A model generated the notes under the pieces. That model was given only the letters and a program-made list of their open reading frames with translations. It ran no database searches and was not told the DNA's origin. A stretch of DNA of 64,000 nt from Lachnospiraceae bacterium (GTDB taxonomy: Bacteria > Bacillota > Clostridia > Lachnospirales > Lachnospiraceae). Below, one piece after another: positions 1-7,433 of the stretch. Made by a program: the position numbers and the translations under genes. The stretch spans positions 1-64,000 of the forward strand of contig JAJPWX010000127.1 of assembly GCA_021205755.1 (NCBI GenBank), in the 5' to 3' direction. Numbering within the stretch: position 1 is the stretch's first letter; every line of letters begins with the position of its first letter.

Positions 1-239
1 GAATCTGTGGGGATGGAAAAGAGGCGCTGGATAATCAGTGCCCAAAGCATGGCATTCAAAGGATATTTACGGTTTCTGCCAGTGGATGCATAGTAATTCC
101 TGTAAAAAGAAGCCGGGATAATTTCATCAAGGTCAATATGGTTTTCAAGAAGAGACAGAAACTGAGGCTTGTCAGATTCAAAAATTTCTCGACAATCTTC
201 AAAAAAATCTGCCAAAGTGAGTTGTTTATGTGTTATCAT
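1..239 (-). mobile_element. Transposase, N-terminal part (cut by window edge)
   Basis: An open reading frame on the minus strand begins at 239 behind a good ribosome site (AAAGGAG) and runs off the window start. Its product begins MITHKQLTLADFFEDC and contains YYASTGRNRKYPLNAM, an N-terminal pattern I recognise from IS1182/IS4-type (DDE) transposases common in Clostridia. Only about 79 residues are visible, so neither the catalytic DDE residues nor the inverted repeats can be judged. It marks the edge of the disturbed region that follows. The family assignment rests on remembered similarity. Confidence 0.65.
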
Positions 240-738
240 ATAGATGCATCTCCTTTCTGGTGGATTGGCTGATAGTTTTTGGACGACTCTATTATACCAT
301 AAACCATTGAGGAGATGTTTTATTTTGTGGCAAAAAGAATCCCGGATTTATGCGGGTTCTGGCGTTTCGCAAACGCCTATTTTTTGTTAAAGATGGAGGA
401 TGGAACCTTCCAGATAATGTTCCGCTTTTGATCAGATGGAAAGTGGACGAATCTCTGGACGAATCGGAAGAAAAGTGGACGAATCATTGGATGAATCAGC
501 GGAAAATCAGCGGATAATTTCTTATGCCAGTTTTTGAAGCCTTCTTCCCAAACTGTTGGAAAGATTTTGGTTGGAAATAAAATGTGGAATAAACTCTCGC
601 TGAATGCAAGAAAGCAAGGTGTTTTAGATCGTTTCAAGGAAATAGATATGGATGAACATGTAAGCTGATAATAAAATCCGGACAGTTAAAATTTGATTTC
701 AAAATTTGCACAAAAAATTCAAAATTAAATGATAAATG
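240..738. other. Intergenic region with short direct repeats and a possible coding remnant
   Basis: No intact gene is visible. Around 445-505 the nine-base word GGACGAATC or a one-base variant recurs four times, encoding runs such as VDESLDESEEK in one frame. From about 520 to 665 a second frame reads on plausibly (KILVGNKMWNKLSLNARKQ) to a stop. This may be the decayed tail of a protein with DES-type repeats, but stops interrupt it and no start is visible. A minus-strand frame at 377-637 looks like the shadow of the same stretch. Confidence 0.3.
361..386 (+). terminator. Rho-independent terminator-like hairpin
   Basis: GGCGTTT (361-367) pairs with AAACGCC (371-377) around a CGC loop and is followed by TATTTTTTG. 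No intact plus-strand gene lies upstream, so it may have belonged to a gene now lost. Confidence 0.6.
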
Positions 739-767
739 TTGACTCTGTGGCTGTGGAAGGTTATAAT
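739..767 (+). promoter_or_regulatory. Promoter of the AAA15/RloB defence pair
   Basis: TTGACT (739-744), a 17-base spacer and TATAAT (762-767) form a near-consensus sigma-A promoter ending 47 bases before the ATPase start. A ribosome site GGGAGGTG lies about seven bases before the ATG at 815. The pair therefore has its own strong, apparently constitutive promoter. Confidence 0.75.
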
Positions 768-814
768 GAGCGTGAAATGGAAATACTGGACTCATTCAGG
801 GAGGTGTTTGCAAT

Positions 815-1993
815 ATGCTTATTCAGTTTACCATTGAAAATCACCGCTCAATTAAAGATACTGCGGTAATCAGTTTTGCAGCATCCAAGGATAAGTCTTT
901 GGAATCGTGCCTGCTGCATCCAGATGAAAAAAAGTCATTGCTTCCGGCGCTGGCTCTGTATGGAGCTAATGCCGCCGGGAAAAGCAATGTTCTGCATGCC
1001 CTTATGACCATGAAGGATATGGTTATTGGAGATACGGCGAAAATATCAAAGGGGCAGAAGCTGCCCTTTGAGCCGTTTGGAAATACGACAGCGCCGACTT
1101 CATTTGAAATTGTTTTCATGTATAGAGGGATTCGATATGCTTATGGTTTTTCTTTTGACGAAGAAAAAGTTCATAACGAATACCTGTATCATTGGCCCAA
1201 CGGCAGGGAAGCCCTGATTTTCTCCCGGGAAAACGGGAAGTATGAATTCCGTGAAAATGTCAACGAACAGATTACGCTCAGTAAACGTACCCCGGAAAAT
1301 AAACTGTATCTGGTTTCGTCCAACGATTGGAATCTTCCGCAGACAGAGAATGCTTATAAATGGTTCCTTGAGAAGCTGACTTTTTTTATGGAACAGGCTC
1401 CGGCGTCTTCGGAGACGGTTGCACACATTGTCAGTGGAGATGATAAAAAGGCTCGTATCCTGAAAGAGTTGTTAATAGCAGATCTGGGCATATCAGATGT
1501 TACTGTCAAAAAAACAAACGGCAATGCACCGGTTATTACAACAACCCACCGGGTTGAGGACGAGGATGGCAGCGTCAGCTATTTTCAGCTGCTTATGGAA
1601 CAGGAATCCGCCGGTACGCAGCGATTTTTTTCCCGCATTGGCGGCTGGCTGCAGGCATTGGAGAATGGTTCACTTCTTGTTGTGGATGAAATTGAGGACA
1701 GTCTGCATCCGCTGCTTACCAGGCGGCTGATCGAGATGATACAGGATGGCAGCATCAATACAAATGGCGCACAGCTTCTCTTTACCACGCACGATGCCAT
1801 GCTGCTTGACCTGAGTTTCCTGCGCAGAGACCAGATCTGGTTTGCAGAAAAAAATGAGTGCTCCTGCGCTACTGAAATATATTCATTGTCCACATTTTCT
1901 CCCAGGAAGGGTGAGAATATCCGCAAGGGCTATTTACAGGGGCGTTTTGGTGCGATTCCTTTTATCGGAGGAGACGGGTTATGGCAAAAATGA
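815..1993 (+). CDS. AAA15-family ATPase, AbiLi/RloA-like defence component
   Basis: This 392-residue SMC-like ATPase belongs to the AAA15 / COG1106 group. Walker A (GANAAGKS) is at residues 50-57. A Walker B-type LLVVDEIEDSLHP lies near 286-298, and a switch-type LLFTTHDAMLLD near 321. The N-terminus MLIQFTIENHRSIKD is typical of the family. The partner gene overlaps its end by 13 bases and is RloB-like, so the pair matches the AbiLi-AbiLii / RloAB two-gene abortive-infection arrangement, where the ATPase is thought to sense infection and control a TOPRIM-like effector. Family membership is clear from the motifs. The defence role is inferred from family and gene order. Confidence 0.85.
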   Translation: MLIQFTIENHRSIKDTAVISFAASKDKSLESCLLHPDEKKSLLPALALYGANAAGKSNVLHALMTMKDMVIGDTAKISKGQKLPFEPFGNTTAPTSFEIVFMYRGIRYAYGFSFDEEKVHNEYLYHWPNGREALIFSRENGKYEFRENVNEQITLSKRTPENKLYLVSSNDWNLPQTENAYKWFLEKLTFFMEQAPASSETVAHIVSGDDKKARILKELLIADLGISDVTVKKTNGNAPVITTTHRVEDEDGSVSYFQLLMEQESAGTQRFFSRIGGWLQALENGSLLVVDEIEDSLHPLLTRRLIEMIQDGSINTNGAQLLFTTHDAMLLDLSFLRRDQIWFAEKNECSCATEIYSLSTFSPRKGENIRKGYLQGRFGAIPFIGGDGLWQK

Positions 1994-2547
1994 GAAAAGA
2001 GTATGACCCGGATCGTGCCAGGCGGCGTAAACGCAGGCCGGTCATTTATATTATCTGCGAGGGAAAAGAAACGGAGACAAACTATTTCAGACACTTCAGA
2101 ACCAGAAACTGCCTTGTAGATGTAGTACCAATTTCCTCAAAGCATACTGCAGCAGAACATTTGGTGAAGCATGCAAGGACGTTGATTTCTCATGCGGATT
2201 ACTTTCCAAATGATGGAGATCAGATCTGGTGTGTTTTTGATTGTGATGAAAACTCAGATGCGGCTCTGCGGAATGCTTCGGAATATGCGAAGCAAAAAGG
2301 CTACCATATCGCCTATTCCAATCCATGCTTTGAATACTGGTATCTGTTGCATTTCACAAAGCAGAATGGCTATTTGAAGGATGCCGATGAGGTTTTGCAT
2401 TTGCTGCGAAATGAAGGAAGACTGGAAAAATATGCGAAAAATCAGGATGTGTTCCAGGAGCTTTTACCCTGTCAACCCGTAGCCATCCAACGGGCAAAGG
2501 AAGAGACTCCGAATGCTTGCATTCGCAGTAATCCTTGTCGGAGATAA
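1981..2547 (+). CDS. RloB-like (AbiLii-type) effector, probably C-terminally shortened
   Basis: The 188-residue product has the RloB-family start: a basic leader, then VIYIICEGKETETNYF (residues 21-36), a TOPRIM-like glutamate motif, and WCVFDCDEN further on, which could supply acidic metal ligands. NPCFEYWYLLHF is another family hallmark. Translation overlaps the upstream ATPase by 13 bases, so the genes are probably coupled. The protein stops just after a SNP motif (IRSNPCRR), where relatives usually continue for roughly 25-30 more residues. Reading through the TAA at 2545 gives an open stretch to about 2613 ending FIELFLVK. A nonsense mutation or natural shortening are both possible. Confidence 0.75.
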   Translation: MAKMRKEYDPDRARRRKRRPVIYIICEGKETETNYFRHFRTRNCLVDVVPISSKHTAAEHLVKHARTLISHADYFPNDGDQIWCVFDCDENSDAALRNASEYAKQKGYHIAYSNPCFEYWYLLHFTKQNGYLKDADEVLHLLRNEGRLEKYAKNQDVFQELLPCQPVAIQRAKEETPNACIRSNPCRR

Positions 2548-2926
2548 ATCGACCGGAAAAGAAATGGCTTAAATGCCCGGGAATCCTTTATTGAACTGTT
2601 TCTCGTCAAGTAGACAATAAAAAAAATATAAATCTTTTCTGCCAGTAGGTATCCATCTACTGGCAGTTTTATGCTGCCTGCTGATATTGATGTGAGCGAC
2701 ACCGTAGCTTTTGTGTGGGAGATATTATCCTGTTAAAAAGCACAGTACTGGCACTCTCCCAGAAAAAAGAACGATCTGCAGTAGTTTTTTTGTTTTATTG
2801 AAATTTTATAATTGTCCGTTTGTATTTGAGTTAGTTTAGTAGTAATATAAGGAATAAGCAGATATCTGCTGAACGGTGTGAAATTGAATACAACTGGAGT
2901 GATCGGAAGAAAGAAGGTGCATCACG
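2548..2926. other. Intergenic region after the defence pair
   Basis: It holds the possible read-through extension of the RloB frame (to about 2613) and a strong terminator at 2639-2670. Between 2700 and 2926 there is AT-rich sequence with no convincing gene; the ribosome site of the small membrane protein lies at its end. Confidence 0.5.
2639..2670 (+). terminator. Rho-independent terminator of the defence pair
   Basis: CTGCCAGTAG (2639-2648) and CTACTGGCAG (2657-2666) form a perfect 10-base-pair stem with an 8-base loop, followed by TTTT. Confidence 0.8.
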
Positions 2927-3061
2927 ATGGATATAAAAAAATTCAAAAAAGAACACAGTACGTTTATAGCAGTAGGTACGATACTCATTATTGTGGGTTT
3001 GGCCACTCTTGTGTGGAAATGCATAAAGAAATGCTCTTCTTCCTCAGATGAGAAAAGCTGA
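2927..3061 (+). CDS. Small single-pass membrane protein (44 aa), unknown
   Basis: A short reading frame starts with ATG at 2927 behind AAGAAGG and ends with TGA at 3061. The product has a basic start (MDIKKFKKEH), one hydrophobic segment of about 18 residues (FIAVGTILIIVGLATLVW, residues 13-30), then a basic, Cys/Ser-rich tail (KCIKKCSSSSDEKS). The positive charges on both sides of the helix leave topology open. A terminator follows 23 bases later, which supports a real transcription unit. I know no family for it. Its place beside a defence pair fits small membrane toxins or defence accessories, but that is only a possibility. Confidence 0.55.
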   Translation: MDIKKFKKEHSTFIAVGTILIIVGLATLVWKCIKKCSSSSDEKS

Positions 3062-3083
3062 TAAAACGATATAATTGCAAGCA

Positions 3084-3133
3084 GACGCCACCCACCGAAG
3101 GGAAATCACTCTCTTTGATGGGTGTTGTCTTTT
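3084..3133 (+). terminator. Terminator after the small membrane protein
   Basis: An imperfect inverted repeat, GACGCCACCCACC (3084-3096) against GATGGGTGTTGTC (3117-3129), is followed by TTTT. It includes one wobble and two mismatches. Confidence 0.6.
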
Positions 3134-3179
3134 ATGACAGGATGTAACGATTGTGAGATTTCCCCTAAGGAGGCATCAA

Positions 3180-3290
3180 ATACAACAGCTGTCCGATTAT
3201 ATAGATCAAAGTCACAGCATGGTTGCCATTACCGGGGCGGGTATCTCGCTTGCAGGCGGAGGCATCACATATGGTCAGCTCTTCTCTAAA
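3180..3290 (+). pseudogene. Sir2-type deacylase, N-terminal fragment with ATA in place of the start
   Basis: The frame reads IQQLSDYIDQ then MVAITGAGIS, the NAD-binding TGAGIS motif of Sir2 proteins. An excellent ribosome site AAGGAGG (3167-3173) is placed for a start at 3180-3182, but the codon there is ATA, one base from ATG. After about LAGGGITYGQLF the similarity I can recognise stops and the frame ends at 3362, far short of a full Sir2 domain of about 240 residues. It is therefore a broken fragment. A macro-domain fragment 4 kb away (7254-7409) belongs to a family often encoded beside sirtuins. Confidence 0.6.
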
Positions 3291-3389
3291 ACGGTTCTTC
3301 ACGGCATTTTGGGTCGCGACAGGTTCCTGTGCGTCCATGAATATCCGTGCAGGCGCGGATGAAGTTTTCCGGTTGATTGTCTGATACGC

Positions 3390-3663
3390 CTGGGCCAATA
3401 TGACACGGTTCATCTTACTATCATCAAAAATAAAGAACTGCTTTCTGAAATTGACAGCACAGCAGCGGCGCTCATGAAGCGCCCGGATTCGCATCCGCTT
3501 TACGGCGCGCCGGAACTGATTATCGTATCTGTGAAATTCGACCCTTCAACAGAAGCTGCCGGTCATGCGAACGCTGCCATGATAGATCACAATATGGCGC
3601 TTGCAGCTACAGAGCTTGGTGTTGGCTGTGTCTATATTTATGGAGCGATAGCCGCTATTTGGA
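3390..3663 (+). pseudogene. Nitroreductase-family fragment
   Basis: One frame encodes VHLTIIKNKELLSEI, then MKRPDSHPLYGAPELIIVS and NMALAATELGVGCVYIYGA, the middle part of FMN-dependent nitroreductases, where the AATELG helix and the GAP-x-LI strand are conserved. The upstream part of the domain is out of frame or missing, and the 3' part is replaced by a terminator hairpin at 3667-3708. Only about 90 of the usual 170-200 residues remain, so this is a remnant. Confidence 0.65.
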
Positions 3664-3666
3664 TGA

Positions 3667-3708
3667 AGCCCGCAGGCACCTTGATCATTTACAGGACGCC
3701 TGCGGGCT
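3667..3708. terminator. Strong hairpin replacing the nitroreductase end
   Basis: AGCCCGCAGGC (3667-3677) and GCCTGCGGGCT (3698-3708) form a perfect 11-base-pair stem, extended inside by CCT/AGG. It has the form of a terminator that could serve either strand. The breakpoint of the nitroreductase fragment lies at its left arm. Confidence 0.55.
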
Positions 3709-4008
3709 GTATTGATTTTCAGCATAAGCCTTATTTCTCTCTCAATGCTCTCAATTTCTCCGGCAGATGAGATTTTTTCCTGTAGAGACTGTTTATCTTT
3801 CGCGTTCATGTTGCTGCTGTTATTCTCATAAACAATTGGCAAATTCAGGGGGGCTACTAGGCTGAATGGAAGCTGAATTGAAAAACTGGCATACTGCTTG
3901 AATTCAATACGAGATTGATTTCGGACGCTCTGATTGCTATAATACAAAGAAATTACGAGTATTATCGCTCATTTGGAATTTAAATTAATCGTGAAAGACG
4001 GTAGCAAA

Positions 4009-4695
4009 ATGAGAGTATTTATCGGTATTGCTCTTCCGGACAACATCCGCCGCACTCTGGCCGATGATGCAGAAAAGCTGTATAAAACCATTCCGGGCAG
4101 ATATGTTGCGAAAGATAATTACCATATTACAATGGTGTTTATCGGGGAAACAGATCAGAAGGGCGTCACAGGCATTAAAAGGGCTATGAATATTGCTGTG
4201 AAAGGGCAGCGTCCAGTTGAATTGAGCCTTGGCCACCCCGGATATTTCGGGAAAAGGGAGAATGCGCTTCTTCACGTAACTGTTGATGGATGGAAGCAGT
4301 TGTGGGATTTGGACAATCGGCTTCGCAGTGCGCTGCGGGAAGAAGAAATTTCTTTTGATAAAAAACAGTTTCGGGCACATATTACACTGGCACGAAAGGC
4401 CAGAATTGAGAAAGACGCTGTTTCCAAAAAGATGCCTGCGGCTCAGCTATGGGCGGCTATTGAGAATTATATCCAGGCCAATAATACCTGCGCTCTCGCT
4501 ACTGGGAGCGGCAGCTTCATTCGCTGTACGCCCATTGAATATGCATGGCATGACGGCGCATTCTGGATGTTCTCGGAGGGCAGACAGAAATTTGTCGGCC
4601 TGGAAGAGAGAAGCAGAAGCAAAAAGACAAAATATCAGTCTGGATGTACGAAGAGACCAGAAAATATTATGAGCGAACCGGCAAATACCCGATAG
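4009..4695 (+). CDS. ThpR-like RNA 2',3'-cyclic phosphodiesterase joined to a PNPOx-type fragment
   Basis: Residues 1 to about 145 form a 2H phosphoesterase (ThpR/LigT) domain with both catalytic motifs, HIT at 39-41 and HIT at 124-126. The start at 4009 (MRVFIGIALP) is the family's usual one; a TTG 36 bases upstream is less likely. From about residue 148 the sequence changes to a pyridoxamine-phosphate-oxidase-like flavoprotein start (IENYIQANNTCALATGSG, then CTPIEYAWHDGAFWMF), which breaks down after about residue 200 into a basic tail. ThpR lacks its last 35-40 residues and the PNPOx domain lacks its C-terminal half. The reading frame looks like a chimera made by deletion. Whether the 2H part still works is unknown. 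Confidence 0.6.
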   Translation: MRVFIGIALPDNIRRTLADDAEKLYKTIPGRYVAKDNYHITMVFIGETDQKGVTGIKRAMNIAVKGQRPVELSLGHPGYFGKRENALLHVTVDGWKQLWDLDNRLRSALREEEISFDKKQFRAHITLARKARIEKDAVSKKMPAAQLWAAIENYIQANNTCALATGSGSFIRCTPIEYAWHDGAFWMFSEGRQKFVGLEERSRSKKTKYQSGCTKRPENIMSEPANTR

Positions 4696-4915
4696 AACAT
4701 CATGACGCAGAGGTTGTGGATGCGGTCTATGAGCGGATCACGGAGGCGGATATCTGGGTTTCCTATGGAGAGGTAGCCAAACACTACCATGGTGTGAGAA
4801 CGAAAATCACACGCCGCATTCGCCGCGCGTTCTGCAGATCATGGGTGATGATAGTCTGACGGAATGCTTTGAGGAATTGCGGTCGGATGGCAGCTTCCTG
4901 GAACACCTATTTTAA
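4644..4915 (+). pseudogene. Frameshifted remnant of an unrecognised protein
   Basis: Two adjoining frames read as one protein if a single shift near 4795 is allowed. The first gives MYEETRKYYERTGKYPIEHH and ITEADIWVSYGEVAKHYHG. The second gives ENENHTPHSPRVLQIMGDDS and ends GSFLEHLF at a TAA (4913-4915). Each has a natural-looking composition, and the second ends just before the SRAP gene. I do not recognise the family. The 5' end overlaps the chimera above in another frame. Confidence 0.35.
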
Positions 4916-4964
4916 GTGCAGCTAATCATGGAAAAGAGGCATATGCCAGGGAGGTCAAGTGCAT

Positions 4965-5555
4965 ATGTGCAGCAGATATTATATTGATGATGACACTCTG
5001 GATGAAGTCTCCGGTTTGCTTATGGGCCGGAAAAGTTCCGGATTGAAATGGACTGCAGGGGATGTGCATCCTGGTGAAACAGCTCCGATTATAATGAGGC
5101 GAAATGCGGGTATATGGCTTGATAAAATGAAATGGGGCTTTCCACAATACAGCGGAAAAGGTTTATTCATAAATGCGCGGGCCGAAACTGCTCTGCAGAA
5201 GAAAACTTTCAGCGAGAGCGTTCTCCACCGCCGCTGTGTGATACTGGCGCGGCATTTTTATGAGTGGGATGCATCTAAGAATAAAGTCACTTTCCTGTGT
5301 GAGAGTGGTTCCACGCTGTACATGGCAGGATTTTATAATCTGATAGAGGATGAAATCCGCTTTATGATATTGACCACGCAGGCAAATCCGTCCGTATCGC
5401 CAGTGCATGATCGGATGCCTCTGATCCTGGAGAAAGAGAATATTGAGGACTGGATTTGTGACGGTGAACAGACACAGACTTTTTTGCAGAAAATACCTGT
5501 GTCATTACAACGGACACAGGAATACGAGCAGCAAAGCCTCTTTGGAATGCTATAG
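4965..5555 (+). CDS. SOS-response-associated peptidase (SRAP, YedK/HMCES family)
   Basis: SRAP proteins form a thiazolidine DNA-protein crosslink with abasic sites in single-stranded DNA through the amino-terminal cysteine. Here the ATG at 4965 gives M-C-S-R-Y-Y, so Cys2 becomes the N-terminus after methionine removal. A GTG six bases upstream would bury it, so 4965 is the start; the ribosome site GGGAGG is ten bases away. Other active-site landmarks are NAR at 70-72, HFYEWD with Glu100, and HDRMP with His148. At 196 residues the length is normal. It lies between gene remnants but looks intact. SRAP genes are often linked to SOS or mobile DNA; no LexA-type operator was evident here. Confidence 0.9.
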   Translation: MCSRYYIDDDTLDEVSGLLMGRKSSGLKWTAGDVHPGETAPIIMRRNAGIWLDKMKWGFPQYSGKGLFINARAETALQKKTFSESVLHRRCVILARHFYEWDASKNKVTFLCESGSTLYMAGFYNLIEDEIRFMILTTQANPSVSPVHDRMPLILEKENIEDWICDGEQTQTFLQKIPVSLQRTQEYEQQSLFGML

Positions 5556-5590
5556 TGATTGATCCGCGATTATATGAGGAGGAGACGTAA

Positions 5591-6124
5591 TTGGGTACAC
5601 TTTATTTCACCAGACATGGACAGACAGTCTGGAATGTCGAGAATAAAATCTGTGGTGCCACGGACATCGCACTGACGGAGCATGGTCATACACAGGCCAT
5701 TGAGCTTGGCAGACGCCTTGCCGCCGAAAAACTGCCGGTGGATGAGATCCTGTATTCACCTCTGGTACGGGCATCCGAAACGGCACGCCATATTTCAGAG
5801 GAAACTGGTATCCCCATGAGAATGGAACCCCGGCTGAAGGAACAGAATTTTGGCCGGTATGAGTCCACGCCGAGAGACGGGAAGGAATTTCAGATTGCGA
5901 AGACGCATTTTCTGGATCATTATGACGGCGGGGAGACAATGATGCAGCTGTGTCAGCGGGTATATAACCTGATTGACGATATCCGGGCAGATGACAGAAC
6001 CTATCTGCTGGTGGCGCATAATGGTATTTCCCGTGTGGTGCAGTCTTATTTTTATGATATGACTAACGAGGAATTTGCCGCATTCGGTATCGGGAACTGT
6101 GAAGTAAGAACCTATACCTGGTAG
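5591..6124 (+). CDS. Histidine phosphatase family protein
   Basis: The 177-residue product has the branch-1 histidine phosphatase signature TRHGQTVWN near the start, where the histidine is the phospho-acceptor, and ends with VAHNGISRVV, which carries the second catalytic histidine. The start is a TTG at 5591, supported by GAGGAGG nine bases upstream; no ATG fits. The family covers phosphoglycerate mutase-like, alpha-ribazole and other small-molecule phosphatases, and substrate cannot be told from sequence. It lies 35 bases after the SRAP gene and may be co-transcribed with it. Confidence 0.85.
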   Translation: MGTLYFTRHGQTVWNVENKICGATDIALTEHGHTQAIELGRRLAAEKLPVDEILYSPLVRASETARHISEETGIPMRMEPRLKEQNFGRYESTPRDGKEFQIAKTHFLDHYDGGETMMQLCQRVYNLIDDIRADDRTYLLVAHNGISRVVQSYFYDMTNEEFAAFGIGNCEVRTYTW

Positions 6125-6144
6125 AAATATGGAGAGTGATTGAT

Positions 6145-6516
6145 ATGAAGCCGAAATCCGAGATCAGTCAGGAACTTTATCAAATGATGCTGGAAAGAGG
6201 ATTCCAGTGAGCCACGCCATTTGAAATCGCGCTAACGCGCGAGGCGTGGCCTACGTCCTGCATCAAAAAAACGATGCAGGACATGTTTCAGGAACGTTTC
6301 TGCGATCTGGTCACGCAGAACCTGAATACAGATTTTACCGCGCAGAGAATGATTTACTATCTCTCTCACTACAGCGAACTGCCGGAAGGGGAAATTGTGG
6401 ATGAGATGCTTGCGATCTTAAGTGACCGGAACCGAATTATGTAGAAGAAAGAACTGGAGTATAACAACGCGAAATATAACGAGTATCTGAATCGGAAAAG
6501 AACGGAAGAAGAATGA
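6145..6516 (+). pseudogene. Small conserved gene split by a double-hairpin insert
   Basis: ATG at 6145 opens MKPKSEISQELYQMMLERGF; an in-frame TGA follows at 6208. After an 84-base insert (6208-6291) the same frame resumes with ERFCDLVTQNLNTDF and AQRMIYYLSHYSELPEGE and ends EEE at a TGA (6514-6516). A second in-frame stop, TAG at 6442, sits where a glutamine (CAG) would be expected before KKELEYNNAKYNEYL. Without the insert and with that codon repaired the product would be about 95 residues, resembling small uncharacterised Clostridia proteins I have seen (a memory-based link). It is broken at two points and is probably dead. Confidence 0.6.
6208..6291. repeat. MITE-like insert with two consecutive hairpins
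   Basis: The insert contains two stem-loops. The first is GCCACGCC (6211-6218) with GGCGTGGC (6243-6250), enclosing TCGCGC (6227-6232) with GCGCGA (6237-6242). The second is a perfect 10-base-pair stem, GTCCTGCATC (6255-6264) with GATGCAGGAC (6273-6282), with an A-rich loop. The left flank ends TTCCAG and the insert ends TTTCAG, a possible imperfect target duplication. The length is 84 bases, a multiple of three. Confidence 0.5.
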
Positions 6517-6601
6517 GGATGAGTATTGAATTGATTGCATTCAAAAATCAATCTATAAAATAAATGAAAACACCTGCGGAAAAAATGCTTCGATAGGTTC
6601 C

Positions 6602-7177
6602 ATGGACATTCTGGCGCCATTTACGAAAGGCCAGATGGCTGTTATGGAGCAGATCAGAGAACTGCTTCTGATTTATTTAAGGACAAAATACCGGGCATCC
6701 AAGTCGCACGTTTTTATCAATCAGACCTTTAATTTACTGATGAACAAAGGAACGATCCAAGACGCTGACGTTTCCCGGCTGCTGGACAAAAGGCATTGGC
6801 TTCGGGAGGATAAATATTACCTGATGGCGTTCCGTTACCCGATTATTCTAAACTCAGAACCAGAGCTTGCATCCTATATCAATATTATCCATATGCAGTT
6901 TCCGAAAGCATTGGCGGCAGTGGCAAACCAGGCAGTCCTGCTGGTGCTGCGTGAAGCGGACTATGACCTGAATGATTATGAATATCTGCTGAACGGGTGC
7001 AGCATATCCGCAACAGTCAGAAGCATGAACCTGCACAGGAATACGCTCATCTACCATATTCAGAGGCTGCAGGAACTGTTTTCGATGCAGTTTGATAATG
7101 CCCCGGCGGAATTCCGTTTTTCTCTTATGATGTCCTGCATGATTGTCCGGGCAGAAGCTTCGGAAGAAGTTAAGTAG
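6602..7177 (+). pseudogene. PucR/CdaR-type regulator, C-terminal part
   Basis: The frame carries the PucR-type helix-turn-helix near its end (MNLHRNTLIYHIQRLQELF), typical of the C-terminus of PucR/CdaR regulators, which are usually 350-550 residues. Only about 191 residues are present. The frame is open upstream to about 6530 without a start codon or ribosome site, so the N-terminal part is missing. The C-terminus runs directly into unrelated fragments at 7177. I read it as a 5'-truncated regulator, although expression from the ATG at 6602 cannot be excluded. Confidence 0.55.
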
Positions 7178-7253
7178 CTATTCAGAACAGCTCTTCGCAT
7201 TGGTCGCAAAGACCGTATGCCATGACGGCAAAAAGCAAAGCCTTTTAACCAAG

Positions 7254-7409
7254 ACACAGGATAAGCGAAGAATTTATTTAATCAGGGCACTTTTTTCAGA
7301 GAAAGCGCAGTATTACGATATGGAAATTCCATCTGACGAACAGCAGCAGAATCGGCTCCTGCGGGCTCTGTTTAACGTGCGGATGCCGATTGCAATTATT
7401 ATTCTCTGA
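7254..7409 (+). pseudogene. Macro-domain protein-ADP-ribose hydrolase, N-terminal fragment
   Basis: The frame reads QDKRRIYLIRALFSE, then MEIPSDEQQQNRLLRALFNV and RMP, the conserved helical lead-in of the zinc-dependent macro-domain ADP-ribosyl hydrolases found beside SirTM sirtuins. It ends 7 residues later at a stop, so the macro domain itself (about 200 residues) is absent. With the Sir2 fragment at 3180 this suggests a lost sirtuin/macro-domain locus. Confidence 0.6.
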
Positions 7410-7433
7410 TGCTGGACACTGCACTGCTATGAA

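Noticed and set aside
377-637. 86-codon minus-strand frame near the transposase
   Set aside because: No ribosome site and no family; it mirrors a plus-strand stretch with short direct repeats and looks like a shadow.
6208-6210. In-frame TGA followed by a hairpin as a possible selenocysteine or translational-bypass site
   Set aside because: A second in-frame stop (TAG at 6442) and a neat 84-base insert with two stem-loops fit a mobile insert plus decay better; no selenoprotein context is seen.
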